NCBI RefSeq assembly: GCF_000742135.1
Contig: NZ_KN046818.1
Span: forward strand, 3,973,447 to 4,037,446
Direction of reading: 5' to 3'
DNA length: 64,000 nt
DNA from: Klebsiella pneumoniae
GTDB taxonomy: Bacteria; Pseudomonadota; Gammaproteobacteria; Enterobacterales; Enterobacteriaceae
The notes beneath the pieces are model-generated. The model saw only the letters and a list, made by a program, of their open reading frames with translations, had not been told where the DNA came from and did no database searches. Shown here in pieces: positions 1 through 9,685 of this stretch; position 1 is the first letter of the stretch; the number at the start of each line of letters is the position of its first letter. Both the position numbers and the translations under genes were made by a program.

Positions 1-659
1 GCGATCAGCTCGCCTGCGGCGAAATCCCATGGTTTCAGGGCGATCTCAAAGTAACCGTCAACGCGGCCGGCGGCCACATAGGCCAGATCCAGCGCGGCAG
101 AGCCGGTGCGACGGAAGTCGGCACATTCGGTAAACATGTTGCCGAGAATATTCATGTAGGTGGTGGCGTGCTGCTTCGCTTTGAACGGGAAGCCGGTCGC
201 GATAATGGTGCCGTCGAGGTCGCGAGCGTTGCTGCCGCGCAGACGGTAGCCGTTCAGCTGCGCGCCCTGGCCGCGGGTCGCGGTAAACAGTTCGTTACGC
301 ATCGGATCGTAGACCACCGCGACTTCAGTACGCCCTTTGATGCGTACGGCGATGGAAACAGAGAAGTGCGGCAGACGTTTAACGAAGTTGGTGGTACCAT
401 CCAGTGGATCGATAACCCATTGAACATCCTGCTCTTCGCCAGCGTGTTCACCGCTTTCTTCGGTGATAATGGTGTGCTGCGGGTAAGATTTGCGAATGGT
501 TTCGATAATAATCGCTTCGGCGGCTTTATCGACGTTGGTCACAAAATCATTGCTGCCTTTCTGGCTGGTTTCTACGGTGTCTGGCGTTTCGTAGTGTTTG
601 GCAATTAAATTACCCGCCTTGCGCGCGGCGCGCACGGCGATGTTCAGCATCGGATGCAT
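1..659 (-). CDS. suhB: Inositol-1-monophosphatase SuhB (3' end cut by window)
   Basis: Reading the minus strand from the ATG at 659 gives a protein beginning MHPMLNIAVRAARKAG and running open to base 1, about 219 residues of the usual 267. The inositol monophosphatase signature DPLDGTTNF is visible, preceded by a TEESGE segment that supplies metal-binding acidic residues. The family hydrolyses inositol-1-phosphate using magnesium; in E. coli SuhB also joins the NusA/NusB antitermination complex on ribosomal RNA operons. It is divergent from trmJ, sharing a gap of about 120 bases. The C-terminus lies outside the window. Confidence 0.97.
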   Translation of the reverse strand, partial: MHPMLNIAVRAARKAGNLIAKHYETPDTVETSQKGSNDFVTNVDKAAEAIIIETIRKSYPQHTIITEESGEHAGEEQDVQWVIDPLDGTTNFVKRLPHFSVSIAVRIKGRTEVAVVYDPMRNELFTATRGQGAQLNGYRLRGSNARDLDGTIIATGFPFKAKQHATTYMNILGNMFTECADFRRTGSAALDLAYVAAGRVDGYFEIALKPWDFAAGELI

Positions 660-704
660 CGGTCTCTCTCACTGGATGTTAAAGAACGGGAAAAAACGGC
701 GCAT

Positions 705-733
705 ATAATAGCAGCCAAATCTGCTTATGTCTC
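705..733 (-). promoter_or_regulatory. Candidate suhB promoter with extended -10
   Basis: On the minus strand an extended -10 TGCTATTAT (hexamer 705-710) lies about 17 bases from a weak -35 GAGACA, roughly 45 bases upstream of the suhB start. The same bases read on the plus strand as TATAAT (704-709), so the element might instead serve trmJ. Confidence 0.45.
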
Positions 734-779
734 CGTTTTATGGTAGCATGCACGAATAATCTTTAGCCGAAGAACCATA

Positions 780-1514
780 ATGCTGCAAAATATTCGAATC
801 GTACTGGTAGAAACCTCCCATACCGGCAACATGGGCTCCGTAGCCCGCGCGATGAAAACCATGGGCTTAACTAACCTGTGGCTGGTCAATCCGCTGGTCA
901 AACCCGATTCGCAGGCGATAGCCCTGGCCGCGGGCGCCAGCGACGTGATCGGCAACGCGCAGATTGTCGATACCCTTGATGAAGCGCTGGCAGGCTGTAG
1001 CCTGGTGGTTGGCACCAGCGCGCGCTCCCGCACGCTGCCGTGGCCGATGCTCGACCCGCGCGAATGCGGTCTGAAAAGCGTCGCCGAAGGTCAGCATGCG
1101 CCGGTGGCGCTGGTCTTTGGCCGCGAGCGCGTTGGTCTGACCAACGATGAACTGCAGAAGTGCCACTATCACGTGGCGATCGCCGCCAACCCGGAGTACA
1201 GCTCGCTGAACCTGGCGATGGCGGTGCAGGTTATCGCCTATGAAGTGCGGATGGCCTGGCTGGCGGCGCAGGAGCAAGCGCAGCCGGCGGTTGAGCATGA
1301 AGAGGCGCCGTACCCGCTGGTGGACGATCTGGAGCGATTCTACGACCATCTTGAGCAGACGCTGCTGGCGACCGGCTTTATCCGCCCGAATCATCCGGGG
1401 CAGGTGATGAACAAGCTGCGTCGTCTGTTCACCCGCGCGCGTCCGGAAAGCCAGGAGTTGAACATCCTGCGCGGCATGCTGGCGTCTATTGAGCAGCAGA
1501 ATAAAGGTAAGTAA
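780..1514 (+). CDS. trmJ: tRNA (cytidine/uridine-2'-O-)-methyltransferase TrmJ
   Basis: 244 residues, with the SPOUT-family (SpoU) fold signatures: N-terminal [19 protein letters not shown], central [14 protein letters not shown] and C-terminal [17 protein letters not shown]. These form the trefoil knot that binds S-adenosylmethionine. The E. coli enzyme methylates the 2'-OH of position 32 in the anticodon loop of several tRNAs. It sits directly upstream of iscR, as in other enterobacteria, with a REP-like repeat and the iscR promoter between them. A charged linker follows the SPOUT domain and leads to a short C-terminal helical extension. Confidence 0.96.
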   Translation: MLQNIRIVLVETSHTGNMGSVARAMKTMGLTNLWLVNPLVKPDSQAIALAAGASDVIGNAQIVDTLDEALAGCSLVVGTSARSRTLPWPMLDPRECGLKSVAEGQHAPVALVFGRERVGLTNDELQKCHYHVAIAANPEYSSLNLAMAVQVIAYEVRMAWLAAQEQAQPAVEHEEAPYPLVDDLERFYDHLEQTLLATGFIRPNHPGQVMNKLRRLFTRARPESQELNILRGMLASIEQQNKGK

Positions 1515-1523
1515 CCGCGTTAA

Positions 1524-1556
1524 CGCCGGATGGCGCTTCGCTTATCCGGGCTACGA
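1524..1556. repeat. REP/PU-type palindromic repeat after trmJ
   Basis: A GC-rich imperfect palindrome (GCCGGATGGCG ... TTATCCGGGCTAC) immediately follows the trmJ stop codon. It matches the general layout of enterobacterial REP elements, which form mRNA 3'-end hairpins. Confidence 0.75.
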
Positions 1557-1621
1557 ATCGGGCTCGCCTGGCGCGATGAAGGTATCAGGCTATGCGGAAG
1601 TAAAACGGCACGGAAAGCCAA

Positions 1622-1646
1622 ATACCTGACTAAAACAGTCAAGTAA
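1622..1646 (+). promoter_or_regulatory. IscR type-1 binding site (upstream copy)
   Basis: The 25 bases fit the E. coli type-1 IscR consensus (ATA-SYY-GACT, A/T centre, AGTC-RR-STA), with the inverted halves GACT and AGTC. Holo-IscR bound at such sites represses iscR. The site abuts the next one at 1647. Confidence 0.8.
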
Positions 1647-1671
1647 ATAGTTGACCAAATTACTCGGGAAT
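1647..1671 (+). promoter_or_regulatory. IscR type-1 binding site (downstream copy)
   Basis: Second tandem type-1 site, ATAGTTGACC and TACTCGGGAAT around an A/T centre. It lies directly against the first site and just upstream of the extended -10 TGCTATGCA at 1686-1694, so bound [2Fe-2S]-IscR would block RNA polymerase. The arrangement matches E. coli iscR autoregulation. Confidence 0.8.
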
Positions 1672-1748
1672 GTCAGACTTGGCCCTGCTATGCAATACCC
1701 ATATTAATAAAAAGCCCGGCCAGGGGCGAGTTTGAGGTTAAGTAAGAC

Positions 1749-2240
1749 ATGAGACTGACATCTAAAGGGCGTTATGCCGTGACCGCGATGCTTGACGTTG
1801 CGCTCAACTCTGAAACGGGCCCGGTGCCGTTGGCAGATATTTCAGAGCGTCAGGGAATTTCGCTTTCCTATCTGGAACAGCTGTTCTCTCGCCTGCGTAA
1901 AAATGGCCTGGTTTCCAGCGTTCGTGGCCCAGGTGGTGGTTATCTGTTAGGTAAAGATGCCGGCAGTATCGCCGTCGGCGAAGTCATTAGCGCCGTGGAC
2001 GAATCCGTTGACGCCACCCGTTGCCAGGGCAAGGGCGGCTGTCAGGGCGGCGATAAATGCCTGACTCACGCGCTGTGGCGCGACCTGAGCGAGCGCCTGA
2101 CCGGCTTCCTGAACAATATCACCCTCGGGGAACTGGTGAATAACCAGGAGATCCTCGATGTTTCCGGTCGTCAGCATCAGCACGAAACCCAGCGCAATGC
2201 GCGCACCCAGGACGCGATTGACGTTAAACTGCGCGCCTGA
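1749..2240 (+). CDS. iscR: Fe-S cluster-responsive transcriptional regulator IscR
   Basis: 163 residues of Rrf2 family, beginning [19 protein letters not shown] with an N-terminal winged helix-turn-helix (residues about 1-70). The cluster-binding residues Cys92, Cys98, Cys104 and His107 are all present ([16 protein letters not shown]). The [2Fe-2S] form represses its own operon through the two type-1 sites upstream; the apo form controls type-2 sites such as suf. It is the first gene of iscRSUA-hscBA-fdx-iscX. The C-terminus carries the family's variable charged tail. Confidence 0.98.
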   Translation: MRLTSKGRYAVTAMLDVALNSETGPVPLADISERQGISLSYLEQLFSRLRKNGLVSSVRGPGGGYLLGKDAGSIAVGEVISAVDESVDATRCQGKGGCQGGDKCLTHALWRDLSERLTGFLNNITLGELVNNQEILDVSGRQHQHETQRNARTQDAIDVKLRA

Positions 2241-2418
2241 GTGACCCGTCCCGTTTCGGGCTGCGGCTGACAGGGCAAGGCGGCGCGAAACGGCGGGACA
2301 ACGATTATAAAGAGCTTTCAGAATCAGGCCGGGATGCTCCGACATTCCGTGTACTCGGTCGTACATCAAGCCGGTTGCCTGATTCCTTGCATTGAGTGAT
2401 GTACGGAGTTTAAGAGCA

Positions 2419-3633
2419 ATGAAATTACCGATTTACCTCGATTACTCCGCAACCACGCCGGTGGACCCGCGTGTTGCCGAGAAAATGATGCAGTTCCTGA
2501 CCATGGACGGGACCTTTGGTAACCCGGCCTCCCGTTCCCACCGTTTTGGCTGGCAGGCTGAAGAGGCGGTTGATATCGCCCGCAATCAGATTGCCGAGCT
2601 GGTCGGCGCCGACCCGCGCGAAATCGTCTTTACCTCTGGTGCGACTGAATCCGACAACCTGGCGATCAAGGGTGCAGCCAACTTTTATCAGAAAAAAGGC
2701 AAGCACATCATCACCAGCAAAACCGAGCATAAAGCGGTTCTGGATACCTGCCGTCAGCTGGAGCGCGAAGGCTTCGAAGTGACCTACCTGGCGCCGCAGA
2801 GCAACGGGATTATCGATCTGAAAGAGCTGGAAGCGGCGATGCGTGACGACACCATCCTGGTTTCCATCATGCATGTGAATAACGAAATCGGCGTGGTGCA
2901 GGATATCGCTACCATCGGCGAGATGTGTCGCGCCCGCGGTATCATTTACCACGTAGACGCCACCCAGAGCGTGGGCAAGCTGCCTATCGATCTGAGCCAG
3001 CTGAAAGTTGACCTGATGTCCTTCTCCGGTCACAAAATCTACGGTCCGAAAGGCATCGGCGCGCTGTACGTACGTCGTAAGCCGCGTATTCGTATCGAAG
3101 CGCAAATCCACGGCGGCGGCCACGAGCGCGGTATGCGTTCCGGTACTCTGCCTGTTCACCAGATCGTCGGCATGGGTGAAGCTTACCGTATCGCCAAAGA
3201 AGAGATGGAAAGCGAGATGGCGCGTCTGCGCACGCTGCGCAACCGTCTGTGGAACGGCGTGAAGGATATGGAAGAAGTGTACCTCAACGGCGACCTCGAG
3301 CAGGGCGCGCCGAACATTCTTAACGTCAGCTTCAACTATGTTGAAGGCGAGTCGCTGATTATGGCGCTGAAAGACCTGGCGGTTTCCTCCGGTTCAGCCT
3401 GTACTTCCGCGAGCCTTGAGCCATCCTACGTGCTGCGCGCGTTAGGCATGACTGATGAACTGGCGCACAGTTCTATTCGTTTCTCTTTAGGTCGTTTCAC
3501 TACCGAAGAAGAGATTGACTATGCCATCGATCTGATTCGCAAATCCATTGGCCGTCTGCGCGAGCTTTCTCCGCTGTGGGAAATGTTCAAACAGGGCGTG
3601 GATCTGAACAGCATTGAATGGTCACATCACTAA
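2419..3633 (+). CDS. iscS: Cysteine desulfurase IscS
   Basis: 404 residues from the ATG at 2419, the E. coli length. An upstream in-frame extension to 2392 is rejected because GGAG lies at the right distance from 2419. This PLP enzyme removes sulphur from L-cysteine and hands it to IscU, TusA and ThiI. His104, the PLP lysine Lys206 (SGHKIYGPK) and the active-site Cys328 ([10 protein letters not shown]) are all at the E. coli positions. The 178-base leader after iscR corresponds to the region where the small RNA RyhB acts in E. coli; whether it does here is inferred. Confidence 0.98.
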   Translation: MKLPIYLDYSATTPVDPRVAEKMMQFLTMDGTFGNPASRSHRFGWQAEEAVDIARNQIAELVGADPREIVFTSGATESDNLAIKGAANFYQKKGKHIITSKTEHKAVLDTCRQLEREGFEVTYLAPQSNGIIDLKELEAAMRDDTILVSIMHVNNEIGVVQDIATIGEMCRARGIIYHVDATQSVGKLPIDLSQLKVDLMSFSGHKIYGPKGIGALYVRRKPRIRIEAQIHGGGHERGMRSGTLPVHQIVGMGEAYRIAKEEMESEMARLRTLRNRLWNGVKDMEEVYLNGDLEQGAPNILNVSFNYVEGESLIMALKDLAVSSGSACTSASLEPSYVLRALGMTDELAHSSIRFSLGRFTTEEEIDYAIDLIRKSIGRLRELSPLWEMFKQGVDLNSIEWSHH

Positions 3634-3659
3634 TTCGGCACCAATAAGGAGAATTCATC

Positions 3660-4046
3660 ATGGCTTACAGCGAAAAAGTTATCGATCATTACGAGAATCC
3701 GCGCAACGTCGGCTCTTTTGACAACAGCGACGAGAACGTCGGCAGCGGCATGGTCGGCGCGCCGGCCTGCGGCGACGTGATGAAGCTGCAGATTAAAGTC
3801 AACAATGAAGGTATCATTGAAGACGCGCGCTTCAAGACCTACGGCTGCGGTTCCGCTATCGCTTCCAGCTCCCTGGTTACCGAGTGGGTGAAGGGCAAAT
3901 CGCTGGACGAAGCGCAGGCGATCAAGAACACCGATATCGCCGATGAACTGGAACTGCCGCCGGTGAAAATCCACTGCTCGATCCTGGCGGAAGACGCGAT
4001 TAAAGCCGCGATTGCGGATTACAAAAGCAAACGTGAAGCAAAATAA
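3660..4046 (+). CDS. iscU: Fe-S cluster assembly scaffold IscU
   Basis: 128 residues, the family's usual length. The three cluster ligands are visible as Cys37 (PACGD), Cys63 (YGCGS) and Cys106 (IHCS), with Asp39 also conserved. The LPPVK segment at 99-103 is the recognition motif for the chaperone HscA. IscU receives sulphur from IscS, builds a [2Fe-2S] cluster and passes it on with the help of HscA and HscB. The start is preceded by AAGGAG. It lies 26 bases after iscS in the isc operon. Confidence 0.98.
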   Translation: MAYSEKVIDHYENPRNVGSFDNSDENVGSGMVGAPACGDVMKLQIKVNNEGIIEDARFKTYGCGSAIASSSLVTEWVKGKSLDEAQAIKNTDIADELELPPVKIHCSILAEDAIKAAIADYKSKREAK

Positions 4047-4063
4047 TTAGTTGAGGTTTTGTT

Positions 4064-4387
4064 ATGTCGATTACTCTTAGCGACAGTGCAGCAGCGCGAG
4101 TCAATGCCTTCCTGGCGAACCGCGGTAAAGGGTTTGGCCTGCGCCTGGGCGTAAGAACCTCCGGCTGCTCGGGTATGGCCTATGTACTGGAGTTTGTTGA
4201 CGAGCCGGCGGCTGAAGACACCGTGTTTGAAGACAAAGGCGTGAAGGTCGTGATCGACGGCAAAAGTCTGCAATTCCTCGACGGCACTCAGCTGGACTTC
4301 GTCAAAGAAGGCCTCAACGAAGGGTTCAAATTCACTAACCCTAACGTCAAAGATGAGTGCGGCTGCGGCGAAAGCTTTAACGTATAA
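4064..4387 (+). CDS. iscA: A-type Fe-S cluster assembly protein IscA
   Basis: 107 residues. The three conserved cysteines of A-type carriers are at Cys35 ([10 protein letters not shown]), Cys99 and Cys101 (DECGCGES). IscA binds iron or an Fe-S cluster and helps deliver [4Fe-4S] clusters to apoproteins. It begins 17 bases after iscU. The hairpin that follows it (4402-4434) separates the iscRSUA part from hscBA-fdx-iscX, which may give partial termination. Confidence 0.97.
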   Translation: MSITLSDSAAARVNAFLANRGKGFGLRLGVRTSGCSGMAYVLEFVDEPAAEDTVFEDKGVKVVIDGKSLQFLDGTQLDFVKEGLNEGFKFTNPNVKDECGCGESFNV

Positions 4388-4401
4388 TCGGTACTCCTCA
4401 A

Positions 4402-4434
4402 CCCCACCGCGGTCACGCCGCGCGTGGGGTTTTA
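4402..4434 (+). terminator. Hairpin with T-run between iscA and hscB
   Basis: CCCCACCGCG and CGCGCGTGGGG form a GC-rich stem followed by TTTTAATTT. This is a likely partial terminator or mRNA-processing hairpin inside the isc operon, since hscB and hscA lack an obvious separate strong promoter. Confidence 0.65.
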
Positions 4435-4461
4435 ATTTAGATGCATGACCCTGAGGTTACT

Positions 4462-4977
4462 ATGGACTATTTCACCCTCTTCGGGTTACCAGCCAGCTAT
4501 ACCCTCTCGCTTGAACAACTGGCTGTCCGGTATCAGGATCTGCAGCGCCAGTACCATCCGGATAAATTTGCCAGCGCGCCTGCGGCGGAACAGCTTGCGG
4601 CGGTTCAGCATTCCGCCACTATAAACCAGGCCTGGCAGACGCTGCGCCATCCGCTGACTCGCGCAGAATATCTCCTTTCGCTGCATGGCTTCGATCTGGC
4701 CAGCGAGCAGCATACCGTTCGCGATACCGCGTTCCTGATGGAACAGCTGGAATTGCGCGAAGAGCTGGATGAGATCGGCCAGGCGAAAGACGACGCGCGG
4801 CTGGAAGGTTTTATCAAACGGGTGAAAGCGCTGTTTGATACCCGTCAGCAGCTGATGGTTGACCAATTGCATAATGAGAGCTGGGAGGCGGCGGCGGACA
4901 CGGTTCGTAAGCTCCGTTTCCTCGATAAACTGCGCAGCAGTGCTGAAGAACTCGAAGAAAAACTGCTCGATTTTTAA
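4462..4977 (+). CDS. hscB: Fe-S assembly co-chaperone HscB (J-domain)
   Basis: 171 residues from [13 protein letters not shown], the E. coli length. The upstream in-frame ATG at 4441 would add seven residues and lacks a good ribosome-binding site, whereas GAGG precedes 4462. The N-terminal J-domain (about 1-75) has the HPD motif (YHPDKFA) that stimulates HscA ATPase. The C-terminal three-helix domain binds IscU. It is followed by hscA after 15 bases. Confidence 0.97.
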   Translation: MDYFTLFGLPASYTLSLEQLAVRYQDLQRQYHPDKFASAPAAEQLAAVQHSATINQAWQTLRHPLTRAEYLLSLHGFDLASEQHTVRDTAFLMEQLELREELDEIGQAKDDARLEGFIKRVKALFDTRQQLMVDQLHNESWEAAADTVRKLRFLDKLRSSAEELEEKLLDF

Positions 4978-4992
4978 TTTTCGGAAGCAATT

Positions 4993-6843
4993 ATGGCCTT
5001 ATTACAAATTAGTGAGCCCGGCCTGAGCGCCGCGCCGCACCAGCGTCGTCTGGCGGCCGGTATCGACCTGGGCACCACCAATTCTCTGGTGGCTACCGTG
5101 CGTAGCGGCCAGGCCGAGACTCTGCCCGATCATCAAGGCCGCTATCTGCTGCCGTCGGTGGTGAACTACCACGCTTCGGGGCTGACCGTCGGCTATGACG
5201 CCCGGCTTAACGCCGCTCAGGATCCTGCCAATACCATCAGCTCCGTGAAGCGGATGATGGGGCGCTCCCTCGCCGATATTCAAAACCGTTACCCGCATCT
5301 GCCGTATCAGCTGCAGGCCAGTGAAAACGGCCTGCCGATGATCCAGACGGCCGGCGGCCTGCTGAACCCGATTCGCGTCTCCGCCGATATCCTCAAAGCG
5401 CTGGCCGCCCGGGCGACCGAAGCGCTGGCCGGCGAACTCGACGGCGTGGTCATTACCGTTCCCGCTTACTTCGATGACGCTCAGCGCCAGGGAACCAAAG
5501 ACGCGGCGCGTCTGGCGGGCCTGCACGTGCTGCGCCTGCTCAATGAGCCGACCGCGGCGGCTATTGCCTACGGCCTCGACTCCGGCCAGGAAGGGGTGAT
5601 TGCGGTCTACGATCTCGGCGGCGGCACCTTTGATATCTCCATTCTGCGTTTAAGCCGCGGGGTGTTTGAAGTGCTGGCCACCGGCGGCGACTCGGCTCTC
5701 GGCGGCGATGATTTCGATCACCTGCTGGCTGACTACCTGCGCGAGCAGGCGGGCTTCAGCGACCGCAGCGATAACCGTCTGCAGCGTGAGCTGCTGGATG
5801 CCGCCATCGCGGCGAAAATCGCCTTGAGCGATGCCGAGGCAGCGCACGTCGAGGTCGGCGGCTGGCAGGGCGATATCACCCGCAGCCAGTTTAACGATCT
5901 GATTGCCCCGCTGGTAAAACGTACCCTGATGGCCTGCCGTCGGGCGCTAAAAGACGCTGGCGTTGAAGCGCAAGAAGTGCTGGAAGTGGTGATGGTCGGC
6001 GGTTCGACCCGCGTGCCGCTGGTGCGTGAGCGCGTTGGCGAGTTCTTTGGTCGCACTCCGCTGACCTCCATTGACCCGGACAAAGTTGTCGCCATCGGCG
6101 CGGCGATCCAGGCCGATATCCTGGTGGGCAACAAGCCGGACAGCGAACTGCTGCTGCTCGACGTTATCCCGCTGTCGTTAGGCCTGGAAACCATGGGCGG
6201 CCTGGTGGAGAAAGTGATCCCGCGTAATACCACCATTCCGGTGGCCCGCGCGCAGGAGTTTACCACCTTCAAAGATGGCCAGACGGCGATGTCCATTCAC
6301 GTGATGCAGGGCGAGCGTGAGCTGGTCCAGGATTGCCGTTCGCTGGCGCGCTTTGCGCTGCGCGGTATCCCGGCGCTGCCGGCGGGCGGGGCGCATATTC
6401 GCGTTACCTTCCAGGTGGATGCCGATGGCCTGCTGAGCGTTACGGCGATGGAAAAATCGACCGGCGTGGAAGCCTCCATCCAGGTGAAACCGTCTTACGG
6501 TCTGACCGATGGCGAAATCGCCACCATGATTAAAGATTCGATGAGCTACGCCGAACAGGATATTCAGGCGCGCATGCTGGCTGAACAGAAAGTGGAAGCC
6601 GCGCGCGTACTGGAGAGCCTGACAAGCGCGCTGGCCGCCGACGCCGCGCTGTTAAGCGCCGCGGAGCGTCAGGCCATCGATGCCGCTGCGGAGCAGGTAC
6701 GCGCCGCCGCGGCAGGCGACGACGCTGACGCGATTAAAGAAGCGATTAAAAATATCGACACACAAACCCAGGAATTCGCCGCTCGCCGTATGGATCAGTC
6801 GGTCCGTATCGCGCTGAAAGGCCAATCCGTGGACGAGGTTTAA
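4993..6843 (+). CDS. hscA: Hsp70-type chaperone HscA
   Basis: 616 residues, the exact E. coli length. The Hsp70 signatures are clear: [12 protein letters not shown], the phosphate-binding [14 protein letters not shown] and the adenosine motif [15 protein letters not shown]. The substrate-binding domain follows at about 385-500, then a helical lid. HscA with HscB binds the LPPVK motif of IscU and drives cluster transfer using ATP. It is a specialised Hsp70, not a general stress chaperone. It is separated from fdx by a single base. Confidence 0.98.
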   Translation: MALLQISEPGLSAAPHQRRLAAGIDLGTTNSLVATVRSGQAETLPDHQGRYLLPSVVNYHASGLTVGYDARLNAAQDPANTISSVKRMMGRSLADIQNRYPHLPYQLQASENGLPMIQTAGGLLNPIRVSADILKALAARATEALAGELDGVVITVPAYFDDAQRQGTKDAARLAGLHVLRLLNEPTAAAIAYGLDSGQEGVIAVYDLGGGTFDISILRLSRGVFEVLATGGDSALGGDDFDHLLADYLREQAGFSDRSDNRLQRELLDAAIAAKIALSDAEAAHVEVGGWQGDITRSQFNDLIAPLVKRTLMACRRALKDAGVEAQEVLEVVMVGGSTRVPLVRERVGEFFGRTPLTSIDPDKVVAIGAAIQADILVGNKPDSELLLLDVIPLSLGLETMGGLVEKVIPRNTTIPVARAQEFTTFKDGQTAMSIHVMQGERELVQDCRSLARFALRGIPALPAGGAHIRVTFQVDADGLLSVTAMEKSTGVEASIQVKPSYGLTDGEIATMIKDSMSYAEQDIQARMLAEQKVEAARVLESLTSALAADAALLSAAERQAIDAAAEQVRAAAAGDDADAIKEAIKNIDTQTQEFAARRMDQSVRIALKGQSVDEV

Positions 6844-6844
6844 A

Positions 6845-7180
6845 ATGCCAAAAATTGTATTTCTGCCCCACCAGGACCTGTGTCCGGATGGCATCGTTGT
6901 GGAAGCTGAGACCGGTGAAACCATTCTCGATGCCGCGCTGCGTAGCGGTATCGAAATTGAACACGCCTGCGAAAAATCCTGTGCCTGCACCACCTGCCAC
7001 TGCATCGTGCGTGAAGGTTTTGACTCGCTGGCGGAAAGTAGCGAAGATGAAGACGACATGCTGGATAAAGCCTGGGGGCTGGAACCTGACAGCCGTCTGA
7101 GCTGCCAGGCGCGCGTCACCGACGAAGATCTGGTCGTTGAGATCCCGCGTTACACCATCAACCACGCACGCGAGCACTAA
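6845..7180 (+). CDS. fdx: [2Fe-2S] ferredoxin Fdx
   Basis: 111 residues, adrenodoxin-type. Cluster ligands Cys42, Cys48, Cys51 ([11 protein letters not shown]) and Cys87 (RLSCQAR) are all present. It supplies electrons for Fe-S cluster assembly on IscU. The ATG follows the hscA stop after one base, so translation is probably coupled. Confidence 0.98.
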   Translation: MPKIVFLPHQDLCPDGIVVEAETGETILDAALRSGIEIEHACEKSCACTTCHCIVREGFDSLAESSEDEDDMLDKAWGLEPDSRLSCQARVTDEDLVVEIPRYTINHAREH

Positions 7181-7181
7181 T

Positions 7182-7382
7182 ATGGCACTGAAATGGACCG
7201 ACAGTCGCGAAATCGGCGAAGCCTTGTATGACGCTTACCCGGATCTCGACCCGAAAACCGTTCGCTTTACCGACATGCATCAGTGGATTTGCGATTTGGA
7301 AGAGTTTGATGATGATCCAAACGCATCCAATGAAAAAATTCTCGAGGCGATTCTGCTAGTCTGGCTAGACGAGGCCGAATAA
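7182..7382 (+). CDS. iscX: Fe-S assembly protein IscX
   Basis: 66 residues, small and strongly acidic (EEFDDDPN and WLDEAE), starting [15 protein letters not shown] one base after the fdx stop. A longer in-frame reading from 7137 lies inside fdx and is not used. IscX binds IscS and iron and tunes cluster assembly. It is the last gene of the isc operon; a hairpin follows at 7407. Confidence 0.97.
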   Translation: MALKWTDSREIGEALYDAYPDLDPKTVRFTDMHQWICDLEEFDDDPNASNEKILEAILLVWLDEAE

Positions 7383-7406
7383 TTTCGCGTTAAGCGAAAA
7401 CATTTT

Positions 7407-7433
7407 AACGGGCTGCCATAGGGTGGCCCGTTT
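7407..7433 (+). terminator. Hairpin after the isc operon
   Basis: AACGGGC and GCCCGTT flank an inner stem, followed by only three T residues. It is probably a weak terminator or 3'-end stabiliser, so pepB may be partly cotranscribed with the isc genes. Confidence 0.5.
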
Positions 7434-7452
7434 GCTAAGAAGGATAATGATA

Positions 7453-8739
7453 ATGACCGAAGCTATGAAGATTACGCTTTCTACTCAGCCAGCCGATGGT
7501 CGCTGGGGAGAAAAAGCGACCTGGAGCATCAATAACGACGGCATCGCTCTACATCTCAACGGTAAAGACGACCTCGGGCTTATCCAGCGCGCGGCGCGCA
7601 AAATTGACGGCATGGGCATCAAGCACGTCGCCCTGAGCGGCGAAGGCTGGAACACCGATCGCGCCTGGGCCTTTTGGGCCGGCTATAAAGGGCCGAAAGG
7701 TCAGCGTCAGGTCGAATGGCCATCCCTTGACGACGCGCAGCGCAGCGAGCTGGATAACCGCCTGACGATCATCGACTGGGTGCGCGACACCATCAATGCG
7801 CCGGCGGAAGAGCTGGGTCCGGAGCAGCTGGCGCAGCGCGCTGTCGACCTGCTGTGCGGCGTGGCGGGTGAGAAGATAAGCTATCGCATCACCAAAGGCG
7901 AAGATCTGCGCGAGCAGGGCTATCTTGGTCTGCATACCGTGGGCCGCGGCTCCGAGCGCCCGCCGGTCCTGCTGGCGCTGGACTACAACCCGACCGGCGA
8001 TAAAGAGGCGCCGGTATACGCCTGCCTGGTGGGCAAAGGCATCACCTTTGATTCCGGCGGCTACAGCATCAAGCAAAGCGCCTTTATGGATTCGATGAAA
8101 TCCGATATGGGCGGTGCGGCGACTATCACCGGCGCGCTGGCTTTCGCCATTACCCGCGGTCTGAACAAACGCGTGAAGCTGTTCCTGTGCTGCGCCGACA
8201 ACCTGATCAGCGGTAACGCCTTCAAACTGGGCGATATTATTCATTATCGCAACGGCAAAACCGTTGAAGTTATGAACACTGACGCGGAAGGCCGCCTGGT
8301 GCTGGCGGATGGCCTGATTGACGCCTCGGCGCAGAAGCCAGAGCTGATCATCGACGCCGCCACCCTGACCGGCGCGGCGAAAACCGCGTTGGGCAATGAT
8401 TACCACGCGCTGTTCAGCTTTGACGATGCGCTGGCGAATCGCCTGCTGGCGAGCGCTCAGGCGGAAAACGAAGCCTTCTGGCGTCTGCCGCTGGCCGAGT
8501 TCCACCGCAACCAGCTGCCGTCCAACTTTGCTGACCTGAACAACACCGGCAGCGCGGCCTATCCGGCCGGCGCCAGCACCGCGGCGGGCTTCCTGTCCCA
8601 CTTCGTGGAAAACTACCATCAGGGTTGGCTGCATATCGACTGTTCGGCAACCTACCGCAAATCTGCCGTTGAGCAGTGGTCGGCGGGCGCCACCGGGCTT
8701 GGCGTGCGTACCATTGCTAACCTGCTGACAGCTGAGTAA
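7453..8739 (+). CDS. pepB: Peptidase B (leucyl aminopeptidase family M17)
   Basis: 428 residues starting [12 protein letters not shown] at 7453; an ATG-rich stretch upstream allows a longer reading from 7423, but AAGGA sits correctly for 7453. The M17 metal-binding and catalytic segments are visible: [22 protein letters not shown] and the family signature [14 protein letters not shown]. It is a cytosolic hexameric two-metal aminopeptidase that completes peptide breakdown. It lies between iscX and sseB as in E. coli. Confidence 0.96.
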   Translation: MTEAMKITLSTQPADGRWGEKATWSINNDGIALHLNGKDDLGLIQRAARKIDGMGIKHVALSGEGWNTDRAWAFWAGYKGPKGQRQVEWPSLDDAQRSELDNRLTIIDWVRDTINAPAEELGPEQLAQRAVDLLCGVAGEKISYRITKGEDLREQGYLGLHTVGRGSERPPVLLALDYNPTGDKEAPVYACLVGKGITFDSGGYSIKQSAFMDSMKSDMGGAATITGALAFAITRGLNKRVKLFLCCADNLISGNAFKLGDIIHYRNGKTVEVMNTDAEGRLVLADGLIDASAQKPELIIDAATLTGAAKTALGNDYHALFSFDDALANRLLASAQAENEAFWRLPLAEFHRNQLPSNFADLNNTGSAAYPAGASTAAGFLSHFVENYHQGWLHIDCSATYRKSAVEQWSAGATGLGVRTIANLLTAE

Positions 8740-8746
8740 TGGCCTT

Positions 8747-8773
8747 GCCGGGTGGCGCCCGCGCTTACCCGGC
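8747..8773. repeat. REP-type palindrome between pepB and sseB
   Basis: GCCGGGTGGCG ... CGCTTACCCGGC is an imperfect palindrome of the enterobacterial REP type in the short pepB-sseB gap. Confidence 0.7.
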
Positions 8774-8838
8774 CAGGAAAACCATATGCCCGCGTGGACG
8801 AATGGCCGCCGGGCAATTCATTGTGAAGTAGCCAAACT

Positions 8839-9615
8839 ATGTCAGATACAAAAAATGAATTAGAAACCCTGCTGGAAAAAGCGGCGACTGAGCCTGCCCA
8901 TCGTCCGGCATTTTTCAGCGCGCTGCTGGAGGCCACCGTCTGGGTGCCGGGCAGGGCAGCCGATGGCGAGCAGATTGTCGAAGATAGCGCGCTGGATCTG
9001 CAGCATTGGGAAAAAGACGACGGTACCTCGGTGATTCCATTCTTTACCTCGCTGGAGGCGCTGCAGCAGGCGGTGGCGGATGAACAGGCCTTCGTGATGA
9101 TGCCGGCCCGCACGCTGATGGCGATGACGCTGGGCGAATCGTTATTCCTCAACCCGAAGCTGCAGAGCGGCAAAGAGTTCACCCCACGGGAAATCAGCCA
9201 TCTGTTAGGCGAAGAGGGCAGCCCACTGAGCACCCAGACGGTACTGGAAGGCGGCGAAGCGCTGCTGCTGTCTGAGGTCGCCGAACCGCCGGCGCAGATG
9301 GTCGATTCGCTGACCACGTTGTTCAAAACGCTGAAGACCGTCAAGCGGGCGTTTCTGTGCTCGATTAAAGAGCGCGCCGACGCGCCGGCAAACTTATTGA
9401 TCGGGATTGAAGCGGAAGGGGATATTGAAGCCATTATCCAGACCACCGGCAGCGTGGCCACCGATACCTTGCCAGGCGACGAACCTATCGATATTTGCCA
9501 GGTGGTGGAAGGCGAGAAGGGCATCAGCCACTTTATGATTGCCCATATCACGCCGTTCTATGAAAAGCGCTGGGGCAGCTTCCTGCGCGATTTTAAGCAG
9601 AACCGCATTATCTGA
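8839..9615 (+). CDS. sseB: Enhanced serine sensitivity protein SseB
   Basis: 258 residues, matching the E. coli protein in length and gene position. It has an N-terminal SseB domain (about 10-130, with PAFFSALLEATVWVPG) and a C-terminal domain (about 140-258). Overproduction raises serine sensitivity in E. coli, but its biochemical role is unknown. This is not the type III secretion translocon protein of the same name. A strong terminator follows at once. Confidence 0.95.
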   Translation: MSDTKNELETLLEKAATEPAHRPAFFSALLEATVWVPGRAADGEQIVEDSALDLQHWEKDDGTSVIPFFTSLEALQQAVADEQAFVMMPARTLMAMTLGESLFLNPKLQSGKEFTPREISHLLGEEGSPLSTQTVLEGGEALLLSEVAEPPAQMVDSLTTLFKTLKTVKRAFLCSIKERADAPANLLIGIEAEGDIEAIIQTTGSVATDTLPGDEPIDICQVVEGEKGISHFMIAHITPFYEKRWGSFLRDFKQNRII

Positions 9616-9647
9616 CAGCGGGGGCGGCAGCCCCCGCTGTTTCTTTC
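9615..9647 (+). terminator. Rho-independent terminator of sseB
   Basis: AGCGGGGGC and GCCCCCGCT around a GGCA loop, followed by TTTCTTTCT. The stem is perfect. Confidence 0.9.
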
Positions 9648-9685
9648 TGCTTCCAGTTCGAGGCACAAAAGCGGGGTGGCAAAAG

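Noticed and set aside
168..608. Plus-strand ORF of 146 codons
   Set aside because: It is antisense to suhB, whose minus-strand protein has clear family motifs.
2425..3159. Minus-strand ORF of 244 codons inside iscS
   Set aside because: Antisense shadow of a conserved gene; high-GC third positions create such long open frames.
7549..8634. Minus-strand ORF of 361 codons inside pepB
   Set aside because: Shadow of pepB; no family features and no ribosome-binding site.
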